Assembly: GCA_937907205.1 (NCBI GenBank)
Contig: CALESE010000146.1
Coordinates: forward strand, 1-45,974
DNA: 45,974 nucleotides
Direction of reading: 5' to 3'
Source of the DNA: an uncultured Romboutsia sp.
Lineage (GTDB): Bacteria > Bacillota > Clostridia > Peptostreptococcales > Peptostreptococcaceae
A program made the translations under genes and the position numbers. Below the pieces are notes generated by a model that saw only the letters and a program-made list of their open reading frames with translations, did not search any database and was not told the origin of the DNA. Below, piece by piece: positions 1 through 7,551 of this stretch; the first letter of the stretch is position 1, and the number at the start of each line of letters is the position of its first letter.

Positions 1-118
1 TATACATTCATTTTAAAGTTCGATTACTATAAAAAAATGTTTATATTTGTAGAAATATGTATTAATTTACATAAAAAAATAGTATAATTGTATTAAATTT
101 TAATTAGGAGGAAAAAAG

Positions 119-466
119 ATGAGTTTATTACAAAAGATAGAGGATAAAAGAAATAAGAAAATAAAAGAGGATAGAAATAAAAAAGTAGCCATAGCAACTG
201 CAGGGATAGCTACAGGAGCTGTAGTAGGAACGATTGCAGGAGTATTAATAGCACCTAAATCAGGAAAAGAAACTATAGAAGATGTAAAAAGCAAATTAAG
301 TGAAAATATAGAAGATACTAAAAGCAAAGTAAAAGAATCTAAAATGAAAATAAAAGAATATTTAGATGAAAGAAAATCTAAAAAGAGTGAAAGCGAAATA
401 GTTGAAATAGAACCATTGAAGCTAGTAGAAGATACTCAAGTAGATGAAGAGAGTATAGATGCTTAA
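119..466 (+). CDS. YtxH domain-containing protein
   Basis: A 115-residue protein. It starts with a charged, lysine-rich stretch (1-22), then a single glycine/alanine-rich membrane segment (about 23-45) ending in the GVLIAPKSGKET signature of YtxH/GvpP-type proteins, then a long charged helix or coiled coil (about 50-100). The family is small, membrane-anchored and often stress-linked, and its biochemical role is unknown. The start is the ATG behind a strong AGGAGG site at about 107-112. The stop lies 5 bases beyond the start of the next gene, so the two are almost certainly translated together. This is the first gene in the window, and the 118 bases before it hold a TATAAT-like -10 at 83-88 without a clear -35. 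Confidence 0.85.
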   Translation: MSLLQKIEDKRNKKIKEDRNKKVAIATAGIATGAVVGTIAGVLIAPKSGKETIEDVKSKLSENIEDTKSKVKESKMKIKEYLDERKSKKSESEIVEIEPLKLVEDTQVDEESIDA

Positions 467-800
467 AATGTACATAGATTTAAATATAATATATTTTATA
501 CTAAGTATATTAGGTTGCGTAGCTTTAATATACTTAATAGTAACTTTAGCAAACTTGAATAAACTTATAAAGAACTCTAATGAGTTAGTAGTAGATAATA
601 AAAATACTATCAGTAACTCATTATCAAAATTACCAGAAGTAATATCTAATTTCAATGATGTCAGTGAAAATATGAAAGATGTAACCGAGGTAGTAACTGA
701 TGTTACAGCAGATTTTATTGTAACTAAAGAAAGTATGAAATCTAATATTGAAATAGTAACAGAAATACTTAATATTCTTAAAAGTATATTTGGAAAATAA
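459..800 (+). CDS. DUF948-like membrane-anchored protein
   Basis: A 113-residue protein with one N-terminal hydrophobic segment (about residues 7-28) followed by a polar helical domain rich in N, V and T. The pattern resembles DUF948 proteins, which are often found beside YtxH genes in Firmicutes. It overlaps the upstream YtxH gene by 8 bases. A second in-frame ATG at 468 lies just past the YtxH stop codon and is an alternative start. The function is unknown. The pair may act together at the membrane, but that is inferred only from their coupling. A rho-independent terminator follows at once. Confidence 0.75.
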   Translation: MLKMYIDLNIIYFILSILGCVALIYLIVTLANLNKLIKNSNELVVDNKNTISNSLSKLPEVISNFNDVSENMKDVTEVVTDVTADFIVTKESMKSNIEIVTEILNILKSIFGK

Positions 801-814
801 ATATTTATATAATT

Positions 815-858
815 AAAATAAGCTAGATAATGTAAAAAAATTCATCTAGCTTATTTTA
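815..858 (+). terminator. Rho-independent terminator after the YtxH/DUF948 pair
   Basis: The arms AAATAAGCTAGAT and ATCTAGCTTATTT flank an A-rich loop, and the 3' arm runs into T-rich sequence. It lies just downstream of the stop at 800. Confidence 0.8.
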
Positions 859-1024
859 ATTACGAACAATAACTCCATAGTTTTCAAGTTATTTTTATTG
901 TTTTATTAAGACTTTATGAGTTATTATGTATATAAAATACTTATAAACTAGAAGTAAAAATAGATTGAATTTTGATAGTTTTGGGTATTAGAATAATCGT
1001 AAAATATATGAAGGGAATTGGAAT

Positions 1025-2080
1025 ATGAAGAAATTATTTAAATTATTGAATTTATCAATTTGTATTGTAATAGTTGCTGCATTATTTGTAGGTTGTAGTA
1101 AAAAGCCTAAAGAAGAGATAAATTTTTTAAACTATGGAGAAAATATAGACCAAGAAACTGTAAAAGAGTTTGAAAAGCAATATGGAATAAAAGTTAATAT
1201 TGAAACTTTTGATGATATGGAAACAATGTATCAGAAAATTAGCAGTGGAGGAGTAAAATATGATGTTATTTTAGTATCTGATGCTCTAATGCCAAGAATG
1301 ATTAAAAATAATCTTGTACAAGAACTAAATAAAGAGAATATACCAAATATATATCAAATGGATGAAGAATACTTAAATTTAGAGATAGATCCAGGGAATA
1401 AGTATTCTGTTCCTTATATGTTTGGAACAGTAGGACTTATCTATAATAAAGATGTAGTAAAAGAAAAAGTAGATAGTTGGGATATATTATGGGATGAAAA
1501 ATATAAAAATAAGATTTTTATGTTTGATACTTATAGAGATACAATTGGTGTTGCATTAAAGAAACTTGGATATTCTTTAAATTCAACTGATCCAAAAGAG
1601 ATTGAAGAAGCTAAAGAATTATTATTAAGCCAAAGAAAATTAGTAGATCCAATATATGGTGTTGATAATGGAACTATAATGATTCCTGCGGGAGAATCTG
1701 ATATAAATATGATTTGGTCTGGAGAAGGTCTAAACCTTCAAGAAGAAAACCCTAACTTAGTTTATGTAGTACCTAAGGAAGGTGCAAATTTCTGGATTGA
1801 TAGTTTATGTATACCTAGTAACGCTAAAAATGTTTCAGGAGCTGAAAAGTTTATAAATTTTGTAAGTGATAAGGAAAGTGCATTAAGAATAGCTGATGAA
1901 ATAGGATACACAACTCCAAACAAAGAAGCAAGATTAGAACAGCCAGAAAGTATTAAAAATAATCCTAATGCATATATGCCTAAAGAAATAATGGATAGAT
2001 GTGAAATTTATAAGGATTTTCCTATGGGTGTTAAAAAAATATACGATGATGCATGGATACAAATAAAATCAGGTAAATAA
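1025..2080 (+). CDS. potD: Spermidine/putrescine ABC transporter substrate-binding lipoprotein (PotD-like)
   Basis: A 351-residue periplasmic-binding-type protein, the usual length for PotD. Residues 1-24 form a lipoprotein signal peptide with the lipobox LFVGC, so Cys24 should be lipidated and the protein anchored outside the membrane. The mature part has PotD/PotF-family features: NYGENIDQETVKEFEKQYGI near the start, then YDVILVSD, VPYMFGTVGLIYNKD, WDILWDEKY and a late FWIDSLCIPSNAKN segment. These belong to the fold that captures extracellular polyamines for an ABC importer. The permease and ATPase genes (potABC) are not beside it; this is a single-gene unit with its own terminator. It may therefore serve a transporter encoded elsewhere or bind a related ligand. 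Family call firm, ligand inferred. Confidence 0.85.
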   Translation: MKKLFKLLNLSICIVIVAALFVGCSKKPKEEINFLNYGENIDQETVKEFEKQYGIKVNIETFDDMETMYQKISSGGVKYDVILVSDALMPRMIKNNLVQELNKENIPNIYQMDEEYLNLEIDPGNKYSVPYMFGTVGLIYNKDVVKEKVDSWDILWDEKYKNKIFMFDTYRDTIGVALKKLGYSLNSTDPKEIEEAKELLLSQRKLVDPIYGVDNGTIMIPAGESDINMIWSGEGLNLQEENPNLVYVVPKEGANFWIDSLCIPSNAKNVSGAEKFINFVSDKESALRIADEIGYTTPNKEARLEQPESIKNNPNAYMPKEIMDRCEIYKDFPMGVKKIYDDAWIQIKSGK

Positions 2081-2114
2081 AAGAAGGTCTAATCATAAGC
2101 CCTTCTTTATTTTC
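2080..2114 (+). terminator. Rho-independent terminator after potD
   Basis: AAAGAAGG pairs with CCTTCTTT across a short loop and is followed by ATTTT. It sits directly after the potD stop codon. Confidence 0.7.
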
Positions 2115-2260
2115 ATGAAATTTAATATAAAATTGTTTAACAGAATGTTATACTGATTAGATTGAAAATTTGTAAATATAAGTAGATTATGATATTATAT
2201 AAGCCTATAATGAACTTTATATAATATAAATTTGACAATAATAAATGGAGGAAATAGAAT

Positions 2261-2602
2261 ATGGAAACTTTGCCAAATTGCCCAAAATGTAATTCAGAAT
2301 ATACTTATGAAGATGGAAGCCTTTTAGTTTGTCCAGAGTGTGCTTATGAGTGGAGTGCTAATTCTCAAGATGAAGAAGTAAATGTTATAAAAGATGCAAA
2401 TGGAAATGTATTAAATGATGGAGATGCTGTAACAGTAATAAAAGATCTTAAAGTAAAGGGAAGTTCATCATCTATAAAGATAGGTACTAAAGTAAAGAGT
2501 ATACGTTTGGTACATGATGCAGCTGACGGACATGATATAGAATGTAAAATAGATGGATTCGGTGCTATGAAGTTAAAATCTTCAGTTGTAAAAAAAGCAT
2601 AA
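2261..2602 (+). CDS. PhnA/YjdM family zinc-ribbon protein
   Basis: A 113-residue protein matching the YjdM (formerly PhnA) family in length and layout. An N-terminal zinc ribbon carries CPKC (Cys7, Cys10) and CPEC (Cys24, Cys27). It is followed by the SH3-like C-terminal domain with GDAVTVIKDLKVKGSS, IKIGTKVKSIRLV and the closing IDGFGAMKLKSSVVKKA. The family was named for alkylphosphonate use, but this is not its established function. No phosphonate genes are near, so no pathway is implied. The start is the ATG behind a GGAGG site at about 2246-2251. It is a single-gene transcription unit closed by a hairpin. Confidence 0.9.
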   Translation: METLPNCPKCNSEYTYEDGSLLVCPECAYEWSANSQDEEVNVIKDANGNVLNDGDAVTVIKDLKVKGSSSSIKIGTKVKSIRLVHDAADGHDIECKIDGFGAMKLKSSVVKKA

Positions 2603-2621
2603 TTAAATATTTATAGTAGAT

Positions 2622-2656
2622 TAAATAAAGCTAGGTCATATGCCTAGCTTTATTCA
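2622..2656 (+). terminator. Rho-independent terminator after the PhnA/YjdM gene
   Basis: AATAAAGCTAGG and CCTAGCTTTATT form a perfect stem over the loop TCATATG, followed by CATTTTAT. Confidence 0.8.
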
Positions 2657-2791
2657 TTTTATAAAAAGATAGAATCTAATCAATGAATTAAAAATAATAT
2701 TATAATATGAATAAAATATATATAAATTTTATAAGTATATTGTATATTATTTATAATAATAAAATTTTTATAAAAAAATTAAAATTTGGTG

Positions 2792-2822
2792 TTGCTACTT
2801 ACGTTGCGTAACGTCATACAAT
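2792..2822 (+). promoter_or_regulatory. MerR-type promoter with operator dyad in a 19-bp spacer
   Basis: A -35-like TTGCTA (2792-2797) and a -10-like TACAAT (2817-2822) are separated by 19 bp, the overlong spacing typical of promoters activated by MerR proteins. Inside the spacer lies the perfect dyad TTACG-TTG-CGTAA (2799-2811). The MerR-family gene begins 30 bp downstream, so autoregulation is likely. Sequence observed; function inferred. Confidence 0.55.
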
Positions 2823-2852
2823 ATAATTAAGCAATAGCTTTGGAGGGATATA

Positions 2853-4049
2853 GTGATAACTGAACAATTATATACGACAGGAGAAATTGCTAAGATGGCT
2901 GGAGTGACAATTCGTACTATTAGGTACTACGACACTAAAGGCATATTAAAACCTTCTCATCATACAGATGCAGGTCATAGGCTTTATTCAGAACAAGATT
3001 TCATAAAACTAAAAAAGATTTTAGTATTAAAGTATTTAGGGTTATCTTTAGATGAGGTTATGAATACAGAAAATAGTGATTTTGAAAAGGATGATATGGT
3101 AAATTCATTACAGATTCAAAAAAGTATAATTCAAAATAAGATTAATCATATGAAAACAGTTCTAGAGGCAATAGAGACAGCAGAAAATAGTATAGAAAAA
3201 GATGATAATCTTGATTGGAAAAAGACTGTAGATACTATAAAAATTTTGGAGGATGAGAAAGCTTTAAGACAACAATATATAGACGCATCAAACCTAAATG
3301 CAGAAATAAATCTACAAGACAAATTTAGATTAGATAAAAATGGATGGTATAAGTGGACATTTAAAAATATAAAGCTGCATAAAAAATATAAAGTCTTAGA
3401 GATTGGATGTGGAAATGGAGCTTTATGGTCTAAAAATATAGAGTTATTAGAAGATAGTGTAGAAGTAGTTTTAACAGAGGTTTGTGAAGATATATTGAAT
3501 GAAGCAAAGAAAAATCTAAATAAGTACTATGACAGATTTACATTTCAAATATCTAACCCAAGCAATATTCCTTATGAAGATGAAAGTTTTGATATTATTA
3601 TAGCAAATCATATATTATTTTATATGAAAGATATTGATGGTGTTTTATTAGAAATCAATAGATTACTTAAAAAAGGAGGGTATTTTTATTGCTCGACTAT
3701 AGATGATAGTCATATGAAAGAGTTAGAAGAATTAATTATGGGATATAGTAACAACATAATAATTTCAAAAAATAAGTTAGTTAATAATTTTGGTTTAAAA
3801 AATGGAGAAAATATATTAGAAAAATACTTTAAAGATATAAGTAAATATCTATATAAAGATACCTTAATAGTAAATGATACAAAAGGTATATTAAAGTATA
3901 TTTATTCTATACCAGGTAATATTTTAGATATAGTAGAAACTAAGAAAAAAGACTTTGAGAAGTATATTGATAAAAGTATAAAGCAAAATAAAAATAGCGA
4001 ATTACATATCACTAATCAAAGTGTTTTATTTGAAAGTAGGAAGATATAA
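2853..4049 (+). CDS. MerR-family regulator fused to a SAM-dependent methyltransferase
   Basis: A 398-residue two-domain protein. Residues about 6-75 are a MerR winged helix (YTTGEIAKMAGVTIRTIRYY, then GHRLYSEQDF). Residues about 80-135 form the usual dimerising coiled coil. From about 165 on there is a class I methyltransferase: motif I VLEIGCGNGA (181-190), an acidic motif near LTEVCED, and the later FDIIIANHILFYM and LKKGGYFYCSTID. In ordinary MerR proteins the C-terminal part senses a ligand; here it could be an enzyme or a SAM- or substrate-binding sensor. The start is GTG at 2853 with GGAGGG at 2842-2847. The gene is isolated and has its own MerR-type promoter. Domains clear, target unknown. 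Confidence 0.85.
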   Translation: MITEQLYTTGEIAKMAGVTIRTIRYYDTKGILKPSHHTDAGHRLYSEQDFIKLKKILVLKYLGLSLDEVMNTENSDFEKDDMVNSLQIQKSIIQNKINHMKTVLEAIETAENSIEKDDNLDWKKTVDTIKILEDEKALRQQYIDASNLNAEINLQDKFRLDKNGWYKWTFKNIKLHKKYKVLEIGCGNGALWSKNIELLEDSVEVVLTEVCEDILNEAKKNLNKYYDRFTFQISNPSNIPYEDESFDIIIANHILFYMKDIDGVLLEINRLLKKGGYFYCSTIDDSHMKELEELIMGYSNNIIISKNKLVNNFGLKNGENILEKYFKDISKYLYKDTLIVNDTKGILKYIYSIPGNILDIVETKKKDFEKYIDKSIKQNKNSELHITNQSVLFESRKI

Positions 4050-4065
4050 TTTATCATTTAAATTA

Positions 4066-4079
4066 GGAAAACGTTTATA
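4066..4079 (+). promoter_or_regulatory. Possible CcpA catabolite-response element upstream of arcA
   Basis: GGAAAACGTTTATA resembles the cre consensus TGNAANCGNWNNCA with two mismatches. Carbon-catabolite control of arginine deiminase operons is known in other Firmicutes. Weak on sequence alone. Confidence 0.3.
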
Positions 4080-4118
4080 AAAAGTTATAAAATTAAGTTA
4101 TATTTTATAAATAAAGTA

Positions 4119-4155
4119 CATAAAATTTTATAAATAAAAGCCATAAAATTTTATA
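4119..4155. promoter_or_regulatory. Pair of palindromic repeats upstream of arcA
   Basis: CATAAAATTTTATA occurs twice, at 4119-4132 and 4142-4155. Each copy contains the perfect 12-bp palindrome ATAAAATTTTAT. They are 23 bp apart, about two helical turns, and end 28 bp before the arcA start. The spacing suits a paired operator, for example for an ArgR-type regulator, but the half-sites do not match the usual ARG box. The background is very AT-rich. Confidence 0.4.
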
Positions 4156-4183
4156 ATTCTTATAAAATAAGGGGGAAATTTAT

Positions 4184-5398
4184 ATGGGAATAAAAGTGAC
4201 TAGTGAAATTAAACCGCTTAAGAAAGTTTTACTTCATAGACCAGGTTTAGAATTAGAAAATTTAACACCGGAGTATCTAGATAGACTATTATTTGATGAT
4301 ATTCCTTACTTAGAAGTTGCACAACAAGAGCATGATGCATTTGCTCAAGTATTAAGAAATAATGGAGTAGAAGTGGTATATCTACACGAATTAGCAGCTC
4401 AGGTTATGGAAGATGAAGAAGTTAAAGAAAAATTTATAAAACAATTTATTGAAGAAGCTGAAATAAAAAACACTGAAGTTAAGGAGAGTGTTTATAATTT
4501 CCTTAAATCAATAAAAGATAATGAAGAATTAATAAGAAAAACTATGTCTGGAATAAATAAAAATGAACTTCCACAAATAAATAAAAAAAGTTTAGCAGAC
4601 TACGTAGAAGAAGATTATCCATTTATAGCAGATCCAATGCCAAATCTATATTTTACTAGAGATCCATTTGCATCGATAGGAAATTCAATAAGTTTAAACA
4701 AAATGTATTCTGTAACAAGAAATAGAGAAACTATATATTCAGATTATATATTTAGATATCATCCAGATTATAAAGATACTCAAAGGGTGTATGATAGAAG
4801 TTTTGATTATCATATAGAAGGTGGAGATATATTAAATCTTACAGAGAAAGTATTAGCCATAGGTATATCTCAAAGAACAGAAGCGAAAGCAATTGAAAAA
4901 ATTGCTAATAGAATATTCTTTGAAACTGAAGATAATAAGATAGAAACTATATTAGCATTTAAGATTCCAAAATCAAGAGCATATATGCATTTAGATACAG
5001 TATTTACTCAAGTTGATTATGACAAATTTACAATTCATCCGCAAATACAAGGTCCTCTTGAAATTTTTGAAATAAGTAAAGGTGAAAATAAAACATTAAA
5101 TTTAATACAAGAAGAAATGACTTTACAGGAAATCTTATCTAAACATCTAAATTGTGATGTCAAACTAATACAATGTGGTGGGGGAGATTATGTAATATCT
5201 CAAAGAGAACAATGGAATGACGGTTCAAACACATTATGTATAAAGCCAGGTGAAGTAGTTGTTTATTCTAGAAACTATGTAACAAATCAAATATTAAAAG
5301 AACATGGAATAAAAATTCATGTAATACCATCAAGTGAATTATCTAGAGGACGTGGTGGACCAAGATGTATGTCAATGCCACTAGAACGTGAAGAATAA
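4184..5398 (+). CDS. arcA: Arginine deiminase
   Basis: Hydrolyses arginine to citrulline and ammonia, the first step of the cytoplasmic arginine deiminase pathway. Its 404 residues match the family. Visible signatures are IKPLKKVLLHRPG at the start, the FTRDPFASIGN segment, RYHP, HIEGGDIL, MHLDTVFTQVD (catalytic His region), CGGGD and the C-terminal GRGGPRCMSMPL, in which Cys395 is the expected nucleophile. The start is the ATG behind a purine-rich AAGGGGGAA site. It is the first gene of an arcA-arcB-arcC-arcD series. The upstream region carries paired palindromes and a possible cre site. A long hairpin separates it from arcB. Confidence 0.97.
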   Translation: MGIKVTSEIKPLKKVLLHRPGLELENLTPEYLDRLLFDDIPYLEVAQQEHDAFAQVLRNNGVEVVYLHELAAQVMEDEEVKEKFIKQFIEEAEIKNTEVKESVYNFLKSIKDNEELIRKTMSGINKNELPQINKKSLADYVEEDYPFIADPMPNLYFTRDPFASIGNSISLNKMYSVTRNRETIYSDYIFRYHPDYKDTQRVYDRSFDYHIEGGDILNLTEKVLAIGISQRTEAKAIEKIANRIFFETEDNKIETILAFKIPKSRAYMHLDTVFTQVDYDKFTIHPQIQGPLEIFEISKGENKTLNLIQEEMTLQEILSKHLNCDVKLIQCGGGDYVISQREQWNDGSNTLCIKPGEVVVYSRNYVTNQILKEHGIKIHVIPSSELSRGRGGPRCMSMPLEREE

Positions 5399-5419
5399 AG
5401 TATATTACAAAAATAAAAA

Positions 5420-5459
5420 ACTTCTTTAAAGATCTTAAATAAAAGATCTTTAAAGAAGT
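5420..5459. terminator. Long hairpin between arcA and arcB
   Basis: A perfect 17-bp stem, ACTTCTTTAAAGATCTT with its complement, closes over a 6-base loop. On the + strand the 3' side is A-rich and lacks a T tract, so it is a poor terminator for arcA. The T tract lies on the - strand side. It may act as an mRNA processing or stability element that lets arcA and arcB be expressed at different levels. Confidence 0.55.
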
Positions 5460-5521
5460 AAAAAAATGAATTTAATTTTTAAAATATTAATAAAATTATA
5501 ATATATAGGAGGTATTTTTCA

Positions 5522-6517
5522 ATGGGAATTAATTTAAGAGGTCGTTCATTTTTAAAATTATTAGATTTTACAACTGAGGAAATAAGATATTTGTTAGATT
5601 TATCAAAAGATTTAAAGGCATTAAAAAGAGCAGGTATAGTAAATAAGACTTTAGATGGTAAAAATGTAGCTATATTATTTGAAAAAGATTCAACTAGAAC
5701 AAGATGCTCATTTGAAGTTGGAGCTATGGATTTAGGTATGGGTGTTACATATTTAGGACCAACAGGATCACAAATGGGTAAAAAAGAGTCAATAGCAGAT
5801 ACAGCAAGAGTACTAGGAAGAATGTATGATGGTATAGAATATAGAGGATTTTCACAAGAAATAGTAGAAGAGTTAGCTAAATATGCTGGAGTTCCAGTAT
5901 GGAATGGATTAACAGATGAATTTCATCCAACTCAAATGATAGCAGACTTATTGACTATAGAAGAGAAGTTTGGAAGATTAAAAGGATTAAATTTTGTTTA
6001 TATGGGTGATGCTAGAAATAACTTAGGGAACTCTTTAATGGTAGCGTGTGCAAAAATGGGATTAAACTTTACAGCTTGTGCACCTAAGGAATTATTCCCA
6101 TCTCAAGAGCTAATAGATACTTGTAGAGAAATAGCAAAAGAACATGGATCAACAATAAGATTAACAGAAGATGCTATGGAAGGTACTAAAAATGCAGATG
6201 TAATATATACAGATGTTTGGGTATCTATGGGAGAACCAGATGAAGTTTGGGAAAGTAGAATAAAACAATTAAAACCATATCAAGTAAATAAAGCTTTAAT
6301 GGATAATGCTAATCCAGAAGCAATATTTATGCATTGTTTACCAGCATTCCATGATTTAAAAACTAAAGTAGGCAAGGAAATATATGATAAATTTGGAATA
6401 ACTGAGATGGAAGTTACTGATGAAGTATTTGAATCTAAACAATCTGTTGTATTTGATGAAGCAGAAAATAGAATGCATACTATAAAAGCTATAATGGCAG
6501 CTACAATAGGTCAATAG
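5522..6517 (+). CDS. arcB: Ornithine carbamoyltransferase, catabolic
   Basis: Phosphorolyses citrulline to ornithine and carbamoyl phosphate in the deiminase pathway; the reverse reaction is the anabolic ArgF step. The 331-residue sequence has the carbamoyl-phosphate loop STRTRCSFEVG (57-67), HPTQ (135-138), the ornithine-binding DVWVSMGE (231-238) and HCLPAFHD (271-278). Its place between arcA and arcC points to the catabolic role, although sequence alone does not separate ArcB from ArgF. The start ATG follows an AGGAGGT site at about 5508-5514. A 123-bp gap with a hairpin precedes it, and arcC follows after 30 bp. Confidence 0.95.
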   Translation: MGINLRGRSFLKLLDFTTEEIRYLLDLSKDLKALKRAGIVNKTLDGKNVAILFEKDSTRTRCSFEVGAMDLGMGVTYLGPTGSQMGKKESIADTARVLGRMYDGIEYRGFSQEIVEELAKYAGVPVWNGLTDEFHPTQMIADLLTIEEKFGRLKGLNFVYMGDARNNLGNSLMVACAKMGLNFTACAPKELFPSQELIDTCREIAKEHGSTIRLTEDAMEGTKNADVIYTDVWVSMGEPDEVWESRIKQLKPYQVNKALMDNANPEAIFMHCLPAFHDLKTKVGKEIYDKFGITEMEVTDEVFESKQSVVFDEAENRMHTIKAIMAATIGQ

Positions 6518-6547
6518 TTTAGAATATTAAATTAGGGGTGTCTATAA

Positions 6548-7480
6548 ATGAAAAAGTTAGTTATAGCTTTAGGAGGAAATGCGTTAGGAAAAAATCCAGA
6601 AGAACAATTAGGATTAGTTAAATATACAGCAAAAACAATAGTGGATTTAGTGGAAGAAGGATATGACGTAATTGTTGGTCATGGTAATGGTCCTCAAGTT
6701 GGAATGATAAATTTGGCTATGGAATTTGCAGCAAATAATGGAGCAAATACTCCTATAATGCCTTTTGCAGAATGTGGAGCAATGAGCCAAGGATATATAG
6801 GGTATCATCTTCAGCAATCAATAAGAAATGAGTTAAAACATAGAAAAATAAATAAGAATGTTGCAACGGTGATTACTGAAGTTGTAGTAGATAAAAATGA
6901 TAATGCATTTGAAAACTTAAGTAAACCAGTAGGAATGTTTTACTCAAAGGAAGAAGCTGAGAAAATTTCTAAAGAAAAAGGATTTACTTTTGTTGAAGAT
7001 GCAGGAAGAGGATATAGAAGAGTTGTTGCATCACCTCAGCCACAAAAAATAGTTGAAATAGATACAGTTAAACAATTAGTAAATGAAGGAAGTATAGTTA
7101 TAACAGTTGGAGGTGGAGGTATACCTGTTATAGAAGAAAATGATGAACTAATAGGTGTTCCTGCTGTTATAGATAAAGATAAATCAAGTGCAAAATTGGC
7201 TAAAGACATCGATGCAGAAATGTTAGTTATACTTACTGCAGTAGATAGAGTATGTATTAATTTCAATAAGCCAAATCAAGAAGAACTGTCTTCAATAAAT
7301 TTAGAAGAAGCATATAAATTTATTGAAGAAGGACATTTTGCTAAGGGTTCTATGTTACCAAAGGTAGAGGCTTGTATAGATTTTGTAAAATCATCAACTA
7401 ATGGAACTGCATTAATAACTTCTTTGGAAAAGGCTAAAGAAGCACTTCATGGTAAGACTGGAACTATAATAACTAAATAA
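6548..7480 (+). CDS. arcC: Carbamate kinase
   Basis: Transfers phosphate from carbamoyl phosphate to ADP, releasing ammonia and CO2; this is the ATP-yielding step of the pathway. At 310 residues it is full length. Motifs of the amino-acid kinase fold are visible: IALGGNALGK (6-15), VGHGNGPQVGMI (43-54), FAECGAMSQGYIGYHLQ, the GGGGIPV segment, VIDKDKSSAKLA and the closing FAKGSMLPKVEA. It sits 30 bp behind arcB, in the same transcription unit. A 15-bp stem-loop separates it from the transporter gene and may lower read-through. Confidence 0.96.
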   Translation: MKKLVIALGGNALGKNPEEQLGLVKYTAKTIVDLVEEGYDVIVGHGNGPQVGMINLAMEFAANNGANTPIMPFAECGAMSQGYIGYHLQQSIRNELKHRKINKNVATVITEVVVDKNDNAFENLSKPVGMFYSKEEAEKISKEKGFTFVEDAGRGYRRVVASPQPQKIVEIDTVKQLVNEGSIVITVGGGGIPVIEENDELIGVPAVIDKDKSSAKLAKDIDAEMLVILTAVDRVCINFNKPNQEELSSINLEEAYKFIEEGHFAKGSMLPKVEACIDFVKSSTNGTALITSLEKAKEALHGKTGTIITK

Positions 7481-7494
7481 TTATTTAATAACTT

Positions 7495-7530
7495 AAAAGG
7501 AAATATTATTTTTATAATATTTCCTTTTAT
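7495..7530 (+). terminator. Hairpin between arcC and arcD (partial terminator)
   Basis: AAAAGGAAATATTAT (7495-7509) pairs perfectly with 7514-7528 over a 4-base loop. The 3' arm ends in CCTTTTAT, a short T run, so partial termination before arcD is likely. Confidence 0.6.
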
Positions 7531-7551
7531 AAAATAAAGGGGGGAGTTATA

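Noticed and set aside
4080..4183. CRISPR-like repeat array before arcA
   Set aside because: Only two short AT-rich palindromes with no unique spacers of constant size; better explained as an operator pair.
5522..6517. Anabolic argF rather than catabolic arcB
   Set aside because: Sequence alone cannot decide, but the gene lies between arcA and arcC with no arginine biosynthesis neighbours, so the catabolic role is preferred.
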